64,000 nucleotides of DNA from Bacteroidota bacterium (lineage in GTDB: Bacteria; Bacteroidota; Bacteroidia; Chitinophagales; Chitinophagaceae). Positions 1 to 8,532 of the stretch are shown one piece after another (position 1 is the first letter of the stretch; every line of letters starts with the position of its first letter). The position numbers and the translations under genes are program-made. The notes under the pieces were generated by a model. The model had not been told where the DNA came from, did not search any database, and saw only the letters and a program-made list of their open reading frames with translations. The stretch spans positions 73,903-137,902 of the forward strand of contig JAEWJK010000017.1 in assembly GCA_023386555.1 (NCBI GenBank). Reading direction: 5' to 3'.

Positions 1-13
1 CGTTTCCAGTTCT

Positions 14-418
14 TCAGCTTTGAAACCTATCCTTGAATTTTACACCCTTGATCTCCGATTTGTTTAAATAACCAACCCAACTACCAATCATTCCACCAAT
101 CTCCTCTGCCAGCTTATACAATTCGTTGAATTTTTCTAAGCTTATGTATTTTCGGTCTAATATTCTATATAGTTGTGATTTAACCTCTGCTGCAGAACCT
201 TTAGCGATGGTAAGAAAATTGATTAACTCTAGTCTTCCTCCTCTGTCAAATCCTTCGGAAATATTATCCATGATGGAACCTGCTGCGGCATTTATTTGAT
301 CTCTAAACCTGAAGTCTTTGGCTAGATCAGTTTGAACAGAGATAATATAGATTTCATTGCATAAGACTCTTGCCTTTTGCCATGCTTCTATATCTTCAAA
401 TTTTTTTATCGTAGCCAT
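14..418 (-). CDS. four-helix bundle protein (S23/IVP family)
   Basis: A 134-residue, mostly helical protein resembling the four-helix bundle family named for ORFs in 23S rRNA intervening sequences. The family-like features are the opening KKFEDIEAWQKAR, the central IMDNISEGFDRGG and the following FLTIAKGSAAEVKSQL. The molecular role of this family is not established. Here it is not inside an rRNA gene: it lies just downstream of nuoH on the same strand, so it seems to have been inserted into the complex I operon or to sit at its end. The 43-bp gap to nuoH carries a CTCAAAACT mini-repeat. Family call fairly sure, function unknown. Confidence 0.8.
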   Translation of the reverse strand: MATIKKFEDIEAWQKARVLCNEIYIISVQTDLAKDFRFRDQINAAAGSIMDNISEGFDRGGRLELINFLTIAKGSAAEVKSQLYRILDRKYISLEKFNELYKLAEEIGGMIGSWVGYLNKSEIKGVKFKDRFQS

Positions 419-430
419 AATGTTGAACTA

Positions 431-461
431 ACTCAAAACTCTAAACTTCAAACTCAAAACT
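431..461. repeat. CTCAAAACT-type spacer mini-repeat
   Basis: Runs of ACTCAAAACT, CTAAACTTCA and AACTCAAAAC fill the gap between nuoH and the four-helix-bundle gene, ending at the nuoH stop codon. Related runs lie in the nuoC-nuoB and nuoD-nuoC spacers, and a C-rich relative occurs inside two other genes of this window. Confidence 0.6.
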
Positions 462-1538
462 TTAAAAATGCCATCCTAATATTGCTATCACAGTTACTAA
501 TAAGAGATTTAATAAACTTATCGGTAACAAATATTTCCATTCAAGATTTAACAGTTGATCAATTCTTAGCCTTGGGAATGTCCACCTGAACCACATGATC
601 AAAAAGATGAGGAAGAAAACTTTTCCGAAGAACCACACTACACCAGGAATATAATCCATGATGTTGTTGAAAGCTTCCCAACTGCCAATATGTAAAGGCA
701 TCCAGCCACCCAGGAACAGCGTTGCACCAATTGCACAAACTATAAATATGTTGATGTATTCTGCTAAAAAGAACAAAGCGAACTTCATTCCTGAATACTC
801 TGTATGAAACCCTGCTGTTAACTCTGATTCAGCTTCAGCTAAGTCAAAAGGAGCACGGTTTGTTTCTGCTGTTACGGCAATAATGAAAATGATAAATGCA
901 ATGATGGCTGGAATATGTCCTTTGAATAACCACCATCCATTTCGCTGTGATTCTATAATAGCTGAAATCTGCAAATCACCTGTCAAAACAATAATAGTAA
1001 GTATGGCAAGTCCTGCAGAAAGTTCATAGCTCACTATCTGGGCACCACTTCTCATTGCACCAAGCAAAGAATATTTGTTGTTGCTTGACCAGCCAGCCAT
1101 CAGAATTCCGATAACACCCAAAGAAGAAATAGCAGTTACGAACAATACGCCGATGTTCAGATCCCAGATTTGAAATCCTGGTGCATAGGCAATAGGAGCC
1201 AACAGCAACATGGCAACGATCATTACGATATACGGAGCCAGGTTGAAAAGAAATTTATCTGCACCATCTGGTGTTAATCCTTCCTTCATGATGAGCTTCA
1301 AAGTGTCTGCAGTAGTTTGAAACATTCCTGCAGGACCAACTCTGTTTGGACCTAATCTTATCTGCATCCTGGCAGCTACCTTTCTTTCCATTAACACCAG
1401 CACCAATCCCAGCACTGCAAACAAACCGATAGCTAATAATATAACGATGATACATTGAGCAATCAAAGCACCTGTTGCACCGAATGTTGCAACAAGCCAT
1501 TCTTGTAATGAGTTTGTTATGCCTGCTAAACTGAACAT
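462..1538 (-). CDS. nuoH: NADH-quinone oxidoreductase subunit H
   Basis: Membrane subunit of respiratory complex I that forms much of the quinone-binding channel with NuoB and NuoD. The 358 residues contain about eight hydrophobic segments, the signature RLGPNRVGPAGMFQTTADTL near residue 60 and AETNRAPFDLAEAESELTAG near residue 225, both diagnostic for NuoH/ND1. Length is normal. It is last in the visible nuoA-B-C-D-H order and lies 50 bp after nuoD; the peripheral-arm genes nuoE, F and G that usually sit between D and H are absent here. Confidence 0.97.
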   Translation of the reverse strand: MFSLAGITNSLQEWLVATFGATGALIAQCIIVILLAIGLFAVLGLVLVLMERKVAARMQIRLGPNRVGPAGMFQTTADTLKLIMKEGLTPDGADKFLFNLAPYIVMIVAMLLLAPIAYAPGFQIWDLNIGVLFVTAISSLGVIGILMAGWSSNNKYSLLGAMRSGAQIVSYELSAGLAILTIIVLTGDLQISAIIESQRNGWWLFKGHIPAIIAFIIFIIAVTAETNRAPFDLAEAESELTAGFHTEYSGMKFALFFLAEYINIFIVCAIGATLFLGGWMPLHIGSWEAFNNIMDYIPGVVWFFGKVFFLIFLIMWFRWTFPRLRIDQLLNLEWKYLLPISLLNLLLVTVIAILGWHF

Positions 1539-1588
1539 AGTTTATAATTCAAATGTCAAAATGATCTTTATTCCCAATTCCTAATTAC

Positions 1589-2731
1589 CTATCGATCAAT
1601 ATCCGGTATCACTAAATCCAATGTTCCCATTGTTGCCATCAGATCACCGATCTTACTGCCTTTTGCCATGTGTTCTAAAGCAGAGAGATTTGAAAAACCT
1701 GGTGAACGAAACTTAATTCTATAAGGAGTTGTTCCACCTTCACTAACAATGTACAATCCTAGTTCACCTCTTGCTGTTTCTACTCTTGTATAGAATTCAC
1801 CTTTTGGCAATTTCAATACAGCTTTTGTTTTCGCCTGGTAGTCACCTTCCGGAATATTATCAATTAACTGTTCGATGATTCTGATTGACTGTCGCATTTC
1901 TTTTACACGAACTAAATAACGTGCAAACGAATCACCTGCTGTTTCCAACACTTCATCAAATTGAACCTGTTTGTATATATCGTATGGATAATGTTTTCTA
2001 ATGTCGCAGCTCACTCCACTTGCTCTTGCAACAGGACCGGTACATCCATAAGAAATAGCATCTTCAGGTGAAATATATCCAACACCTTTCAATCGATTTT
2101 GGAAAATCACATTACCTGTTACCAGTTCATCGTATTCATCAATATTTTTCTTGAACAGTTGAATGAAGTCTTTCACTTTTTTCTGGAAGTCAGGATGAAC
2201 ATCAGCCATCACACCACCAGGAACCATGTAGTTCATTGTTAATCTTGCACCACAGGTTTCTTCCATAATATCAGTGATCGTTTCTCTTTCACGGAAAGCA
2301 TAGAAGAAAGGAGTGAAGGCACCTACGTCCATAGCCAATGCTCCCCACCATAATTCATGTGAAGCGATCCTGGTGAGTTCATCCATTATTACACGTATAT
2401 ATTGTGCTCTTAATGGTACTTCAATCTGCATTGCTTTTTCAACGGTTAATGCACATGCATGATTGTTAATGTGAGCTGAGAGATAATCCATCCTGCTCGT
2501 TACATAAATGAACTGCCTGTAAGTAAGGCTCTCACACATTTTTTCTATAGAGCGATGGATATAACCAAGATGCGGTTCTATTTTTTGTATGGTCTCACCA
2601 TTCAACGTAATAACCAGATGTAATACACCATGTGTTGCAGGATGCTGTGGACCAACATTGATCACCAGTTGACCTTCACCGTTCAGGTTAGATTCGATCG
2701 TATCGTTTAATATTTGTGTTTCTGTGTACAT
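1589..2731 (-). CDS. nuoD: NADH-quinone oxidoreductase subunit D
   Basis: The 49-kDa-type subunit of complex I, which with NuoB lines the quinone site. Family features are VGPQHPATHGVLHLVI near the start, GYIHRSIEKMCE, and the C-terminal MGTLDLVIPDIDR. I start it at the ATG at 2731 (MYTETQIL, 380 residues); an in-frame ATG 21 bp upstream would add MEFGIHI, which lies in the spacer repeat and looks non-native. NuoC and NuoD are separate proteins here, not the fused NuoCD of enterobacteria and some Bacteroidales. Confidence 0.96.
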   Translation of the reverse strand: MYTETQILNDTIESNLNGEGQLVINVGPQHPATHGVLHLVITLNGETIQKIEPHLGYIHRSIEKMCESLTYRQFIYVTSRMDYLSAHINNHACALTVEKAMQIEVPLRAQYIRVIMDELTRIASHELWWGALAMDVGAFTPFFYAFRERETITDIMEETCGARLTMNYMVPGGVMADVHPDFQKKVKDFIQLFKKNIDEYDELVTGNVIFQNRLKGVGYISPEDAISYGCTGPVARASGVSCDIRKHYPYDIYKQVQFDEVLETAGDSFARYLVRVKEMRQSIRIIEQLIDNIPEGDYQAKTKAVLKLPKGEFYTRVETARGELGLYIVSEGGTTPYRIKFRSPGFSNLSALEHMAKGSKIGDLMATMGTLDLVIPDIDR

Positions 2732-2770
2732 AATGTGTATTCCAAATTCCAAAAAACAAATTCCTAATTC

Positions 2771-3223
2771 CTATAGCTTGATCATGTTAATAGGGTCTTC
2801 AAAATCTTTTCGTAACGGATGTCCTTTGAAATCATCTTCAAGGATCAATAATCTTAGGTCAGGATGATGTAAGAACTTAACACCAAACATTTCAAACACT
2901 TCTCTCTCATGAAACTCAGCTGTTCTCCATATGTCTGATACAGTTTCAATTTCCGGATTAGTCCTATCCAACTTTATTTTTACTACAATATTCAATTGCC
3001 TGTTGGTGGTGGAAGAAAGATGATACACCATTGTCAGATGTGTTTTCCAGTCAACACAGGTTAAGCAGAACAGGTAATTAAAATTGAACTGCGAGTAACG
3101 AAGATTGTTGGCAAGAATTCTCCAGTCGGCAGGCTCGATCATAATATTCAGCCATTCTCCTGTTTCATCAAACGTAGCTGATGGAAGTAATGCTGTGATA
3201 TGTTGTTTTATCTCTTCGTTCAT
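2771..3223 (-). CDS. nuoC: NADH-quinone oxidoreductase subunit C
   Basis: The 30-kDa-type subunit of the complex I connecting module. The 150 residues end with the family signature: EFHEREVFEMFGVKFLHHPD followed by LRLLILEDDFKGHPLRKDFE. Translation starts at the ATG at 3223. It lies 25 bp after nuoB and 39 bp before nuoD in the same transcription direction; both gaps contain AT-rich mini-repeats (AACTCAAAAC and AATTCC types). Confidence 0.95.
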   Translation of the reverse strand: MNEEIKQHITALLPSATFDETGEWLNIMIEPADWRILANNLRYSQFNFNYLFCLTCVDWKTHLTMVYHLSSTTNRQLNIVVKIKLDRTNPEIETVSDIWRTAEFHEREVFEMFGVKFLHHPDLRLLILEDDFKGHPLRKDFEDPINMIKL

Positions 3224-3225
3224 AA

Positions 3226-3247
3226 CTCAAAACTTTAAACTCAAAAC
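3226..3247. repeat. CTCAAAACT-type spacer mini-repeat
   Basis: AACTCAAAACTTTAAACTCA and a following AAACGCTAAAC occupy the whole nuoB-nuoC spacer, the same word family as the spacer after nuoH. Confidence 0.55.
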
Positions 3248-3248
3248 G

Positions 3249-3791
3249 CTAAACTTGCTTTCTTATCTGGTCTCTTGTCCATCCCAGTTTTATTTTTTCC
3301 TGCAAAGCAATTAATGCATGTAACAAAGCTTCAGGTCTTGGTGGACAGCCAGGTATATATACATCAACCGGAATCACATGATCTGCACCTTTTACAACAG
3401 AATATGTATTATAGAAAAATGGTCCGCCACTTATTGCACATGCACCCATGGCCACTACATATTTCGGGTCGGCCATTTGATCGTATAATCTTTTTAAAAC
3501 AGGAGCCATTTTATTTACGATCGTTCCGGCAATAATGATCACATCGGCTTGCCGTGGAGTTGCTCTTGCTACTTCAAATCCAAACCTTGAGAAATCATAT
3601 TTGGCAGATGCAGTACTCATCATTTCAATGCCACAACAACTTGTAGCAAAAGTTAATGGCCAGAGAGAGTTAGATCTTGCCCAGTTCACTACATCATCGA
3701 AAGTGCCGGAGATAATTCCTCCACCAGGTGTTTCAATGATCTGGCCTGCAAAATCTTTATTCTGTTCTCTTATTTGTTCTCTTACATCCAT
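3249..3791 (-). CDS. nuoB: NADH-quinone oxidoreductase subunit B
   Basis: PSST-type subunit carrying the terminal iron-sulfur cluster N2 that passes electrons to quinone. All four cluster cysteines can be seen: the adjacent pair in FATSCCGIEMM, one in VVAMGACAISGG and one in YIPGCPPRPEALL. The 180-residue length is typical. The start overlaps the end of nuoA by 10 bp, which suggests translational coupling. Confidence 0.97.
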   Translation of the reverse strand: MDVREQIREQNKDFAGQIIETPGGGIISGTFDDVVNWARSNSLWPLTFATSCCGIEMMSTASAKYDFSRFGFEVARATPRQADVIIIAGTIVNKMAPVLKRLYDQMADPKYVVAMGACAISGGPFFYNTYSVVKGADHVIPVDVYIPGCPPRPEALLHALIALQEKIKLGWTRDQIRKQV

Positions 3792-4132
3792 TTCAATGCT
3801 CCTTTTTTATGTGCATATAAAAAGCCCATGAATAATATGAAGATGAAAATGATCACTTCAACGAGTGCAATGATGCCGATCTCTTTTACAACAGTAGCCC
3901 ACGGATAAAGAAATATGAGTTCTACATCGAATATTAAAAACAATAATGCGAAGAGATAATAACCTACATTGAATTGATTCCATGGAGAAGTGCTGGTGGG
4001 AATACCACATTCATACGGCTGGCCTTTCTGAGGATTCTTACTTCCCTTCACCAGAAGTTTTCCGATGAAGATGCCACCTGCAGCAAATGCAACGGCAGCA
4101 ATAATAAGTGCAAGTAGATAAATGGCACCCAT
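3782..4132 (-). CDS. nuoA: NADH-quinone oxidoreductase subunit A
   Basis: Small membrane subunit of complex I (116 residues, three hydrophobic segments). Diagnostic sequences are the loop KGQPYECGIPTSTSPWNQFN with its conserved Cys, and LLFLIFDVELIFLYPWA in the second membrane segment. It is the first gene of the operon; the 250 bp upstream up to the divergent gene at 4387 should hold the operon promoter, but I could not identify convincing boxes. Confidence 0.96.
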   Translation of the reverse strand: MGAIYLLALIIAAVAFAAGGIFIGKLLVKGSKNPQKGQPYECGIPTSTSPWNQFNVGYYLFALLFLIFDVELIFLYPWATVVKEIGIIALVEVIIFIFILFMGFLYAHKKGALKWM

Positions 4133-4386
4133 AAGACAAGCAGATTTTTGATACTTGAATATAGTTGATTATTTCAAACCCTCCGATTAAGTATTGGACG
4201 AGTGTTGAAAACCTGTTTGAAGCAGTGAAAGTAAAGCGGTGAAGAATGGAGACAACTGACGCTCATCATCATTTCAGATGTTATTAATCAGAAACAGGAT
4301 GTAGCTCTTGGTTGCATCGACTGGTTTTAAGCAGGACTTAAACATCATTTCAAAAAAATCCTATTTTTAAAACATAACTACTCAAT

Positions 4387-4839
4387 GTGAAACAAAGAAG
4401 AATACTCACTCTTTTCGTCATCCTGATGTTTTCAACCGCTTTCAAAAAAGATGAACCACCAACAATGTCGTTTTGTAACGGAATTAAAATGGTGCACCAG
4501 GCATTTAAAGATGGAGATTGGACTAAGGTAAAGGGTTCATCAAGTGTATCTAATCAATATGTATATACTTCGTTGATCGATATTGAAGAATTGACAGATG
4601 AATATATTGATGGCGTAACAGGTACTTCATATAACGGAACTTATAAGAAGGTTAACAGTGTTGAGGAACAGCAACAAGTGATAATGGAGTTAGTGCAGAA
4701 ACTTGAGAGTTGCGTAGGTAAAAAAGCAAAGAAAAGTAAGTTTAATGGATATGAGATTAAGATGGGAAAGGTGACTTTTAAAGCCCTGTACTTTGGGAAA
4801 ACGGCAGTGATGTTTTCTATTTGGGATTTTAAGAATTAG
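4387..4839 (+). CDS. small secreted protein, unknown function
   Basis: A 150-residue protein I do not recognise. A GTG start at 4387 gives a basic and hydrophobic N-terminus (KQRRILTLFVILMFSTAF) that looks like a signal peptide; the next in-frame ATG would cut it in half, so GTG is preferred. The rest is polar with one cysteine pair (SFCNG and ESCVG) that could form a disulfide after export. It is divergent from nuoA and ends just before a hairpin terminator. Confidence 0.6.
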   Translation: MKQRRILTLFVILMFSTAFKKDEPPTMSFCNGIKMVHQAFKDGDWTKVKGSSSVSNQYVYTSLIDIEELTDEYIDGVTGTSYNGTYKKVNSVEEQQQVIMELVQKLESCVGKKAKKSKFNGYEIKMGKVTFKALYFGKTAVMFSIWDFKN

Positions 4840-4850
4840 ATGAGAAAATA

Positions 4851-4880
4851 AAAAGCGAACAGTTCTCTCCATTCGCTTTT
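4851..4880. terminator. bidirectional hairpin terminator
   Basis: Arms AAAAGCGAA and TTCGCTTTT enclose a 12-nt loop and give A/T tails on both strands. It can serve the gene ending at 4839 on the plus strand. It also resembles the terminator that follows tRNA-Ala 2 kb away and directly abuts a copy of that tRNA's 3' end. Confidence 0.6.
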
Positions 4881-4893
4881 GTGGAGAATACCA
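4881..4893. other. tRNA-Ala 3'-end remnant, possible attachment site
   Basis: GTGGAGAATACCA is identical to positions 6888-6900, the 3' end of the tRNA-Ala gene, and in the same orientation. Both copies have an AAGCGA hairpin on the same side. The arrangement is that left by site-specific integration into the 3' end of a tRNA gene, but no integrase gene lies between the copies. Confidence 0.5.
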
Positions 4894-5029
4894 TACTTAA
4901 AACGGCAGGCCCTACATGGTCAAGCTTCGAATTCAAACAAAACAAATTACAAATTTGTGTGTAAATATAGAAGAGCAATTCATTAACTATAGTTTTAATG
5001 ATTTGCATTTGTCTAATCCGTAGCATTTA

Positions 5030-5413
5030 TTATTTTAAATGTTCAATCTTAATGTATTCTAAATTTATCTTAGACTGTAATAATAAATTATCTAACTCGT
5101 TTTCTATCTGACTAAATTGAACTCTTGTTAACAAGTATTTATCCCAGAATGGAACGCTTTTGCGTTTCAAATTTTCATTTGCTAACCAAGCTAGGTTAAA
5201 AAAATCCCATAAAGGAGAATCATAGTCTTTTGAAATAAAAGCCGGTAAGATAATCACTGCCTTAGATATTAATCCATCATTCCAAACGATTCGTCGCTCT
5301 TCAATTTTATTTGGGGGAACGCCATAAGCAGTTGTACCTGATGTAAATATGTCGGCTTTAAAATCTGCTGCAAACTTATTTAGTTTTTCATCGATTGCTT
5401 TGAATCTTTCCAT
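5030..5413 (-). CDS. hypothetical protein
   Basis: A 127-residue soluble protein not recognised by sequence. It starts MERFKAIDEKLNKFAADFKAD, has Trp-rich stretches (SPLWDFFNLAWLANENLKRK, VPFWDKYLLTR) and a helical C-terminus. No signal peptide or membrane segment. It lies between the two copies of the tRNA-Ala 3' end, back to back with the lipoprotein gene at 5507, so both may be cargo of a small inserted segment. An accessory role is only an inference. Confidence 0.55.
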   Translation of the reverse strand: MERFKAIDEKLNKFAADFKADIFTSGTTAYGVPPNKIEERRIVWNDGLISKAVIILPAFISKDYDSPLWDFFNLAWLANENLKRKSVPFWDKYLLTRVQFSQIENELDNLLLQSKINLEYIKIEHLK

Positions 5414-5506
5414 GTTGAAGTATTTCTACAGCATTTTTAAATCAAATATAGTTGGGAAGTATAAATTTTCTTAGTTAGCATACCCCTGCCACTTAAAAAA
5501 TTATAT

Positions 5507-6664
5507 ATGTTTAAAATTACGAAATGGTTGTCGAGTATTGCCTTCCTTTTTCTATTACAAACCTCCTGTACAAAAGTTGATGTTCTTAAAAAATCTGAGG
5601 AAATTACCACGCAATCTGTTGATATTTCAACAAGCCACATTAATGAAAGGTATGCACAAATTGTTGAGTTCTTGGAAAGTAAAAAAGAAATATCGAATGA
5701 AACAGTGGCTAAAAAGATAGAAATGTTATTAAAGAATATTTCTAACTCCATATCAGAGTTCAATTTTGATGATAGTATTCTTATAGCTGTTTGTGATTTA
5801 GCTGAATACAAAAACGAATTAATAAATGAATATGCGCACACATATTACAAAATTTATTTTCCACTCATTAATTCAACTATTGAAGACGGATTGATTTATA
5901 CTATCCACACGAGCTTATCAATAGAACAGATTGATGAAGATTTCGAAAATATCTTTAAGCAGGAATCGTCCACCTTTTCGGGGGTAATTACAATAAATCA
6001 GTTGAGTGATGAATTTATGCAAGAAATGCAATTTGAAAACGGGCGATTGATAAAAACAATAAGTTTGAATATTTATGATGAAAATGGTGTTAGTGCAGCA
6101 CAAGGCATGGGTTCTACTTGCACTGCTTATTATCTCAATGTGAGAGAGTGGGTAAATGGTGTAATTGTCAGTGAGACATCAGAGTTATTATATATAGACT
6201 GTGGTGGGTGCGGTGGACCTTTGGGACAAAGTGCAACAATGGTAATGAATGATAATTGTGCCGGTGGTGGTGGTAGCGGTAGTACTGGAAATAGTAACCC
6301 AAATCCATACTTTATAACTAACGATATTTATGATGATGACATAGCATCAGGGACAGAAAATACCTGCAAAAATGGCATACGTTATCATGCCCAAATCATT
6401 TGGGCAGGACAACCTGCTAAACCTTTAGCCTGTAATGCATGGCCTGCATATTATGTTTATCCCACAATTACGTGTAGTGTTAATAATGTTGCTTGTACAG
6501 CAACCAGAACAGTTGGATTTCATACACCAATTGTAACTCCATTAAGCTCTAGGTCATGGTATTGCAAATGGGGTCATATGGCTTATTACAGGTATAATTT
6601 TGGTAATGGTAATATTGAAACGGGAGAAGGCTGGAGAGTTCATGCAAGAACAGTGAAAGATTGA
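5507..6664 (+). CDS. putative lipoprotein, unknown function
   Basis: A 385-residue protein with an N-terminal signal ending in FLLQTSC, a plausible lipobox, so it is probably membrane anchored. Residues 30-180 are helical and acidic; then come a Cys-Gly motif (IDCGGCGGPLG), a Gly/Ser/Asn linker (GGGGSGSTGNSNPNP) and a Cys/Tyr/Trp-rich C-terminal part with at least four cysteines, which would suit an extracytoplasmic disulfide-bonded domain. No known family recognised. It is the main gene of the segment bounded by the repeated tRNA-Ala 3' end. Confidence 0.65.
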   Translation: MFKITKWLSSIAFLFLLQTSCTKVDVLKKSEEITTQSVDISTSHINERYAQIVEFLESKKEISNETVAKKIEMLLKNISNSISEFNFDDSILIAVCDLAEYKNELINEYAHTYYKIYFPLINSTIEDGLIYTIHTSLSIEQIDEDFENIFKQESSTFSGVITINQLSDEFMQEMQFENGRLIKTISLNIYDENGVSAAQGMGSTCTAYYLNVREWVNGVIVSETSELLYIDCGGCGGPLGQSATMVMNDNCAGGGGSGSTGNSNPNPYFITNDIYDDDIASGTENTCKNGIRYHAQIIWAGQPAKPLACNAWPAYYVYPTITCSVNNVACTATRTVGFHTPIVTPLSSRSWYCKWGHMAYYRYNFGNGNIETGEGWRVHARTVKD

Positions 6665-6844
6665 TATATACCTTCGTGATTAGAGGAAGATCATAATATA
6701 CATCTAAAGATGTTCTATTTGGACTTCTTTCACTTTTAAGTTTAAGAGTGACAAAGGACAAATTTTAGTGCCTGACATCGACTTATAAGGTTCTGTACAG
6801 GTAAAGTAGGCTTTACCGCCAATATCTTGTACAGCTCCGACTTA

Positions 6845-6883
6845 CAAAAAAAGCGATTCGAGGTTGCATACAAATCGCTTTTT
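6845..6883 (-). terminator. terminator after tRNA-Ala
   Basis: Read on the minus strand, AAAAAGCGATT and AATCGCTTTTT pair around a 17-nt loop and end in a T run, just downstream of the tRNA-Ala 3' end. Confidence 0.7.
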
Positions 6884-6888
6884 AATTG

Positions 6889-6962
<74 letters not shown>

Positions 6963-7010
6963 GAAGGCTGCAAATGTATTGTTGGATGCATTGTCACGCA
7001 AATATTTTTA

Positions 7011-7373
7011 TCATCTCACAACCATCCTCACCATTTGTGCTGTTTCAATTGCTTGTTTTCTATTGTAATCGTAAGTAATAGATTTAATATTTACAGCATC
7101 AATGATGGTTCCGATAAAACAAAATCCCACTGTCAGGAAAAATAAAATACCAAGCACTACATCTCCTGCGATCATTCTATGAATACCGGCAAAGCCTAAT
7201 AATCCGGCAAGACAAATCAGCAACATCGTTTGCTGAGATCTTCTTTTTCCAGTGTAGATTAGGAGGAATTGTTGTTGTTGGGGTTCGCTTAATTCTTTTA
7301 AAATTTCTTGTATCAGGTTATATTCATCTGGCTGAATATCCTGCATCATTAATATTTGTTGTTGATGATTCAT
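7011..7373 (-). CDS. TM2 domain-containing protein
   Basis: Small membrane protein with a TM2 domain: after a polar 45-residue N-terminus come two hydrophobic helices (TMLLICLAGLLGFAGIHRMIAG and VVLGILFFLTVGFCFIGTIIDAVNI) joined by the typical G-HR-AGD turn, with the aspartate of IIDAVNI near the second helix end. Start uncertain: the ATG at 7373 overlaps the upstream DUF2752 gene by 50 bp, while ATGs at 7349 and 7346 overlap less. TM2 proteins are often paired with DUF2752 in Bacteroidota, as here. Cellular role unknown. Confidence 0.8.
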   Translation of the reverse strand: MNHQQQILMMQDIQPDEYNLIQEILKELSEPQQQQFLLIYTGKRRSQQTMLLICLAGLLGFAGIHRMIAGDVVLGILFFLTVGFCFIGTIIDAVNIKSITYDYNRKQAIETAQMVRMVVR

Positions 7374-7635
7374 ATTGGGTATGTTGTTTAATGAATGGAC
7401 GAATAATAAGCCATATCAAAGCTATGGTGGAAGGTATGCCCAACCAATGATGTTTCACCGCTTCTGTAAATTGAAAATGTAAAGTATAATGAATAGAATG
7501 ACCAATGCCACATCCCCAACACCAATCAACTCCTGCAAACTTCAACAGGCAAAATGATGTTGTTGATGAAGCATCCATAGAGAACAAAGCAGTTAATGCT
7601 ATAGCCCAAATAATTGATGGAAGGAATCTTTTCAT
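7324..7635 (-). CDS. DUF2752 membrane protein
   Basis: A 103-residue protein with an N-terminal hydrophobic segment, the cysteine motif DWCWGCGIGHS that corresponds to the C-P-x-C-G-x-T/H-R motif of DUF2752, and a second helix (LGIPSTIALIWLIIRPF). Function unknown. It overlaps the TM2 gene downstream, indicating co-expression and perhaps a common complex. Confidence 0.75.
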   Translation of the reverse strand: MKRFLPSIIWAIALTALFSMDASSTTSFCLLKFAGVDWCWGCGIGHSIHYTLHFQFTEAVKHHWLGIPSTIALIWLIIRPFIKQHTQYESSTTNINDAGYSAR

Positions 7636-7644
7636 TCTTTTAAA

Positions 7645-8139
7645 TTAACTGATCCACCCTTTTTTCTTGTATAGATCATAGCCTTTCTTTAAAGCTTCCT
7701 TCACCTGTTCAGCAACTTCATCATTCATTTTTTTTATGTGAAAGCAGGATTTTCCTTTAAGACATTTCAACAATTCAGGATGAAGTTCCGTTTTTAATTC
7801 CGGAGAAGCATATACAGGCATGAAATAAAAACCAACATATCCTTTTTGAACCAGTAATCCACTGAACCAAACCTCATCCATCTTTTTACCAGGTGCAATC
7901 TCTACTGTTTTTTTCGAGATCAATGAGAACTGGCCATCTTTTCCACCCTTCTTTTCAATAGAACCTTTTTCAAAAGGTAGCATCAGTTTCATCAACTCAT
8001 TAAAAATAGGAATCAGTTCAGGCTGTCCTGCAGATTTATCAGCGTATTTTATTGGCTTCGCTTCTGTTTTCCTCGGTGTTTTCTTAGTTGTTGTTGCAGC
8101 AGATTTCTTTGCTGTTTTTTTTGCAGCAGCTTTTACCAT
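7645..8139 (-). CDS. DUF1801-like protein with basic N-terminal tail
   Basis: A 164-residue cytosolic protein in two parts. Residues 1-30 are almost only Lys, Ala and Thr (AAAKKTAKKSAATTTKK), like the histone H1-like tails of bacterial DNA-binding proteins. The rest resembles the YdhG/DUF1801 fold: ELMKLMLPFEKG, VWFSGLLVQKGYVGFYFMPV and LKGKSCFHIKKMN. Function is unknown; the tail could bind nucleic acid, which is inference. It is 9 bp upstream of the DUF2752 gene on the same strand, so likely an operon leader. Confidence 0.65.
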   Translation of the reverse strand: MVKAAAKKTAKKSAATTTKKTPRKTEAKPIKYADKSAGQPELIPIFNELMKLMLPFEKGSIEKKGGKDGQFSLISKKTVEIAPGKKMDEVWFSGLLVQKGYVGFYFMPVYASPELKTELHPELLKCLKGKSCFHIKKMNDEVAEQVKEALKKGYDLYKKKGWIS

Positions 8140-8532
8140 TGGTTATTTTTCCAATAAATATAAATTCATTCGGGCAAACATGAAAACCTGGGTCATCTTT
8201 TAATAGTGTTCCGAAAGCTTTTTATCACCGAATCAGTGTTGATTGATCTTGAATGTCTTCAAACAGCTGAGATAAGCTTTGTTGCAGGTCCATTGCATCT
8301 TGAGTCATAGTCCCTTCATAGTCTCGTCATACATGATTGCATAAGCAACACAATAAACATGGAACACACTACAGCACTAAACCGTTTTTGTTTTGCATAT
8401 AACGTCTTTGTTGGATCATTAACGAACATTACCATCTTATATCAAACACAGGGCTTTGGCCGTATCTTATATTTGTGCTGTTGTTGTTAGGTTGTTCTTT
8501 TTGCTGTTTGTAGATGTTTCTTGTGTTAACAA
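8140..8532. other. intergenic region with a dispersed repeat
   Basis: A 393-bp gap between the DUF1801-like gene and the helicase gene. It contains one copy of the AAGGGACTATGA repeat (about 8225-8341). I see no tRNA, riboswitch or convincing gene in the remainder. Confidence 0.5.
8225..8341 (-). repeat. AAGGGACTATGA dispersed element, copy 1
   Basis: On the minus strand the core contains GACTATGAAGGGACTATGA, followed by an open frame of 27 codons from 8308 to 8225 that begins MTQDAMDLQQ. Related copies lie at 50709-50788 and 63028-63124 with the same core and similar first codons (MNEDAMDVQQ, MTQGAMDWQE). The conserved peptide start could mean a small gene or a decayed larger one. Confidence 0.6.

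Noticed and set aside
14..418. 23S rRNA intervening sequence
   Set aside because: The four-helix-bundle family is named for that, but no rRNA sequence is present here.
4881..4960. A second complete tRNA-Ala gene
   Set aside because: Only the 3' 13 bp match; the rest does not fold as a tRNA.
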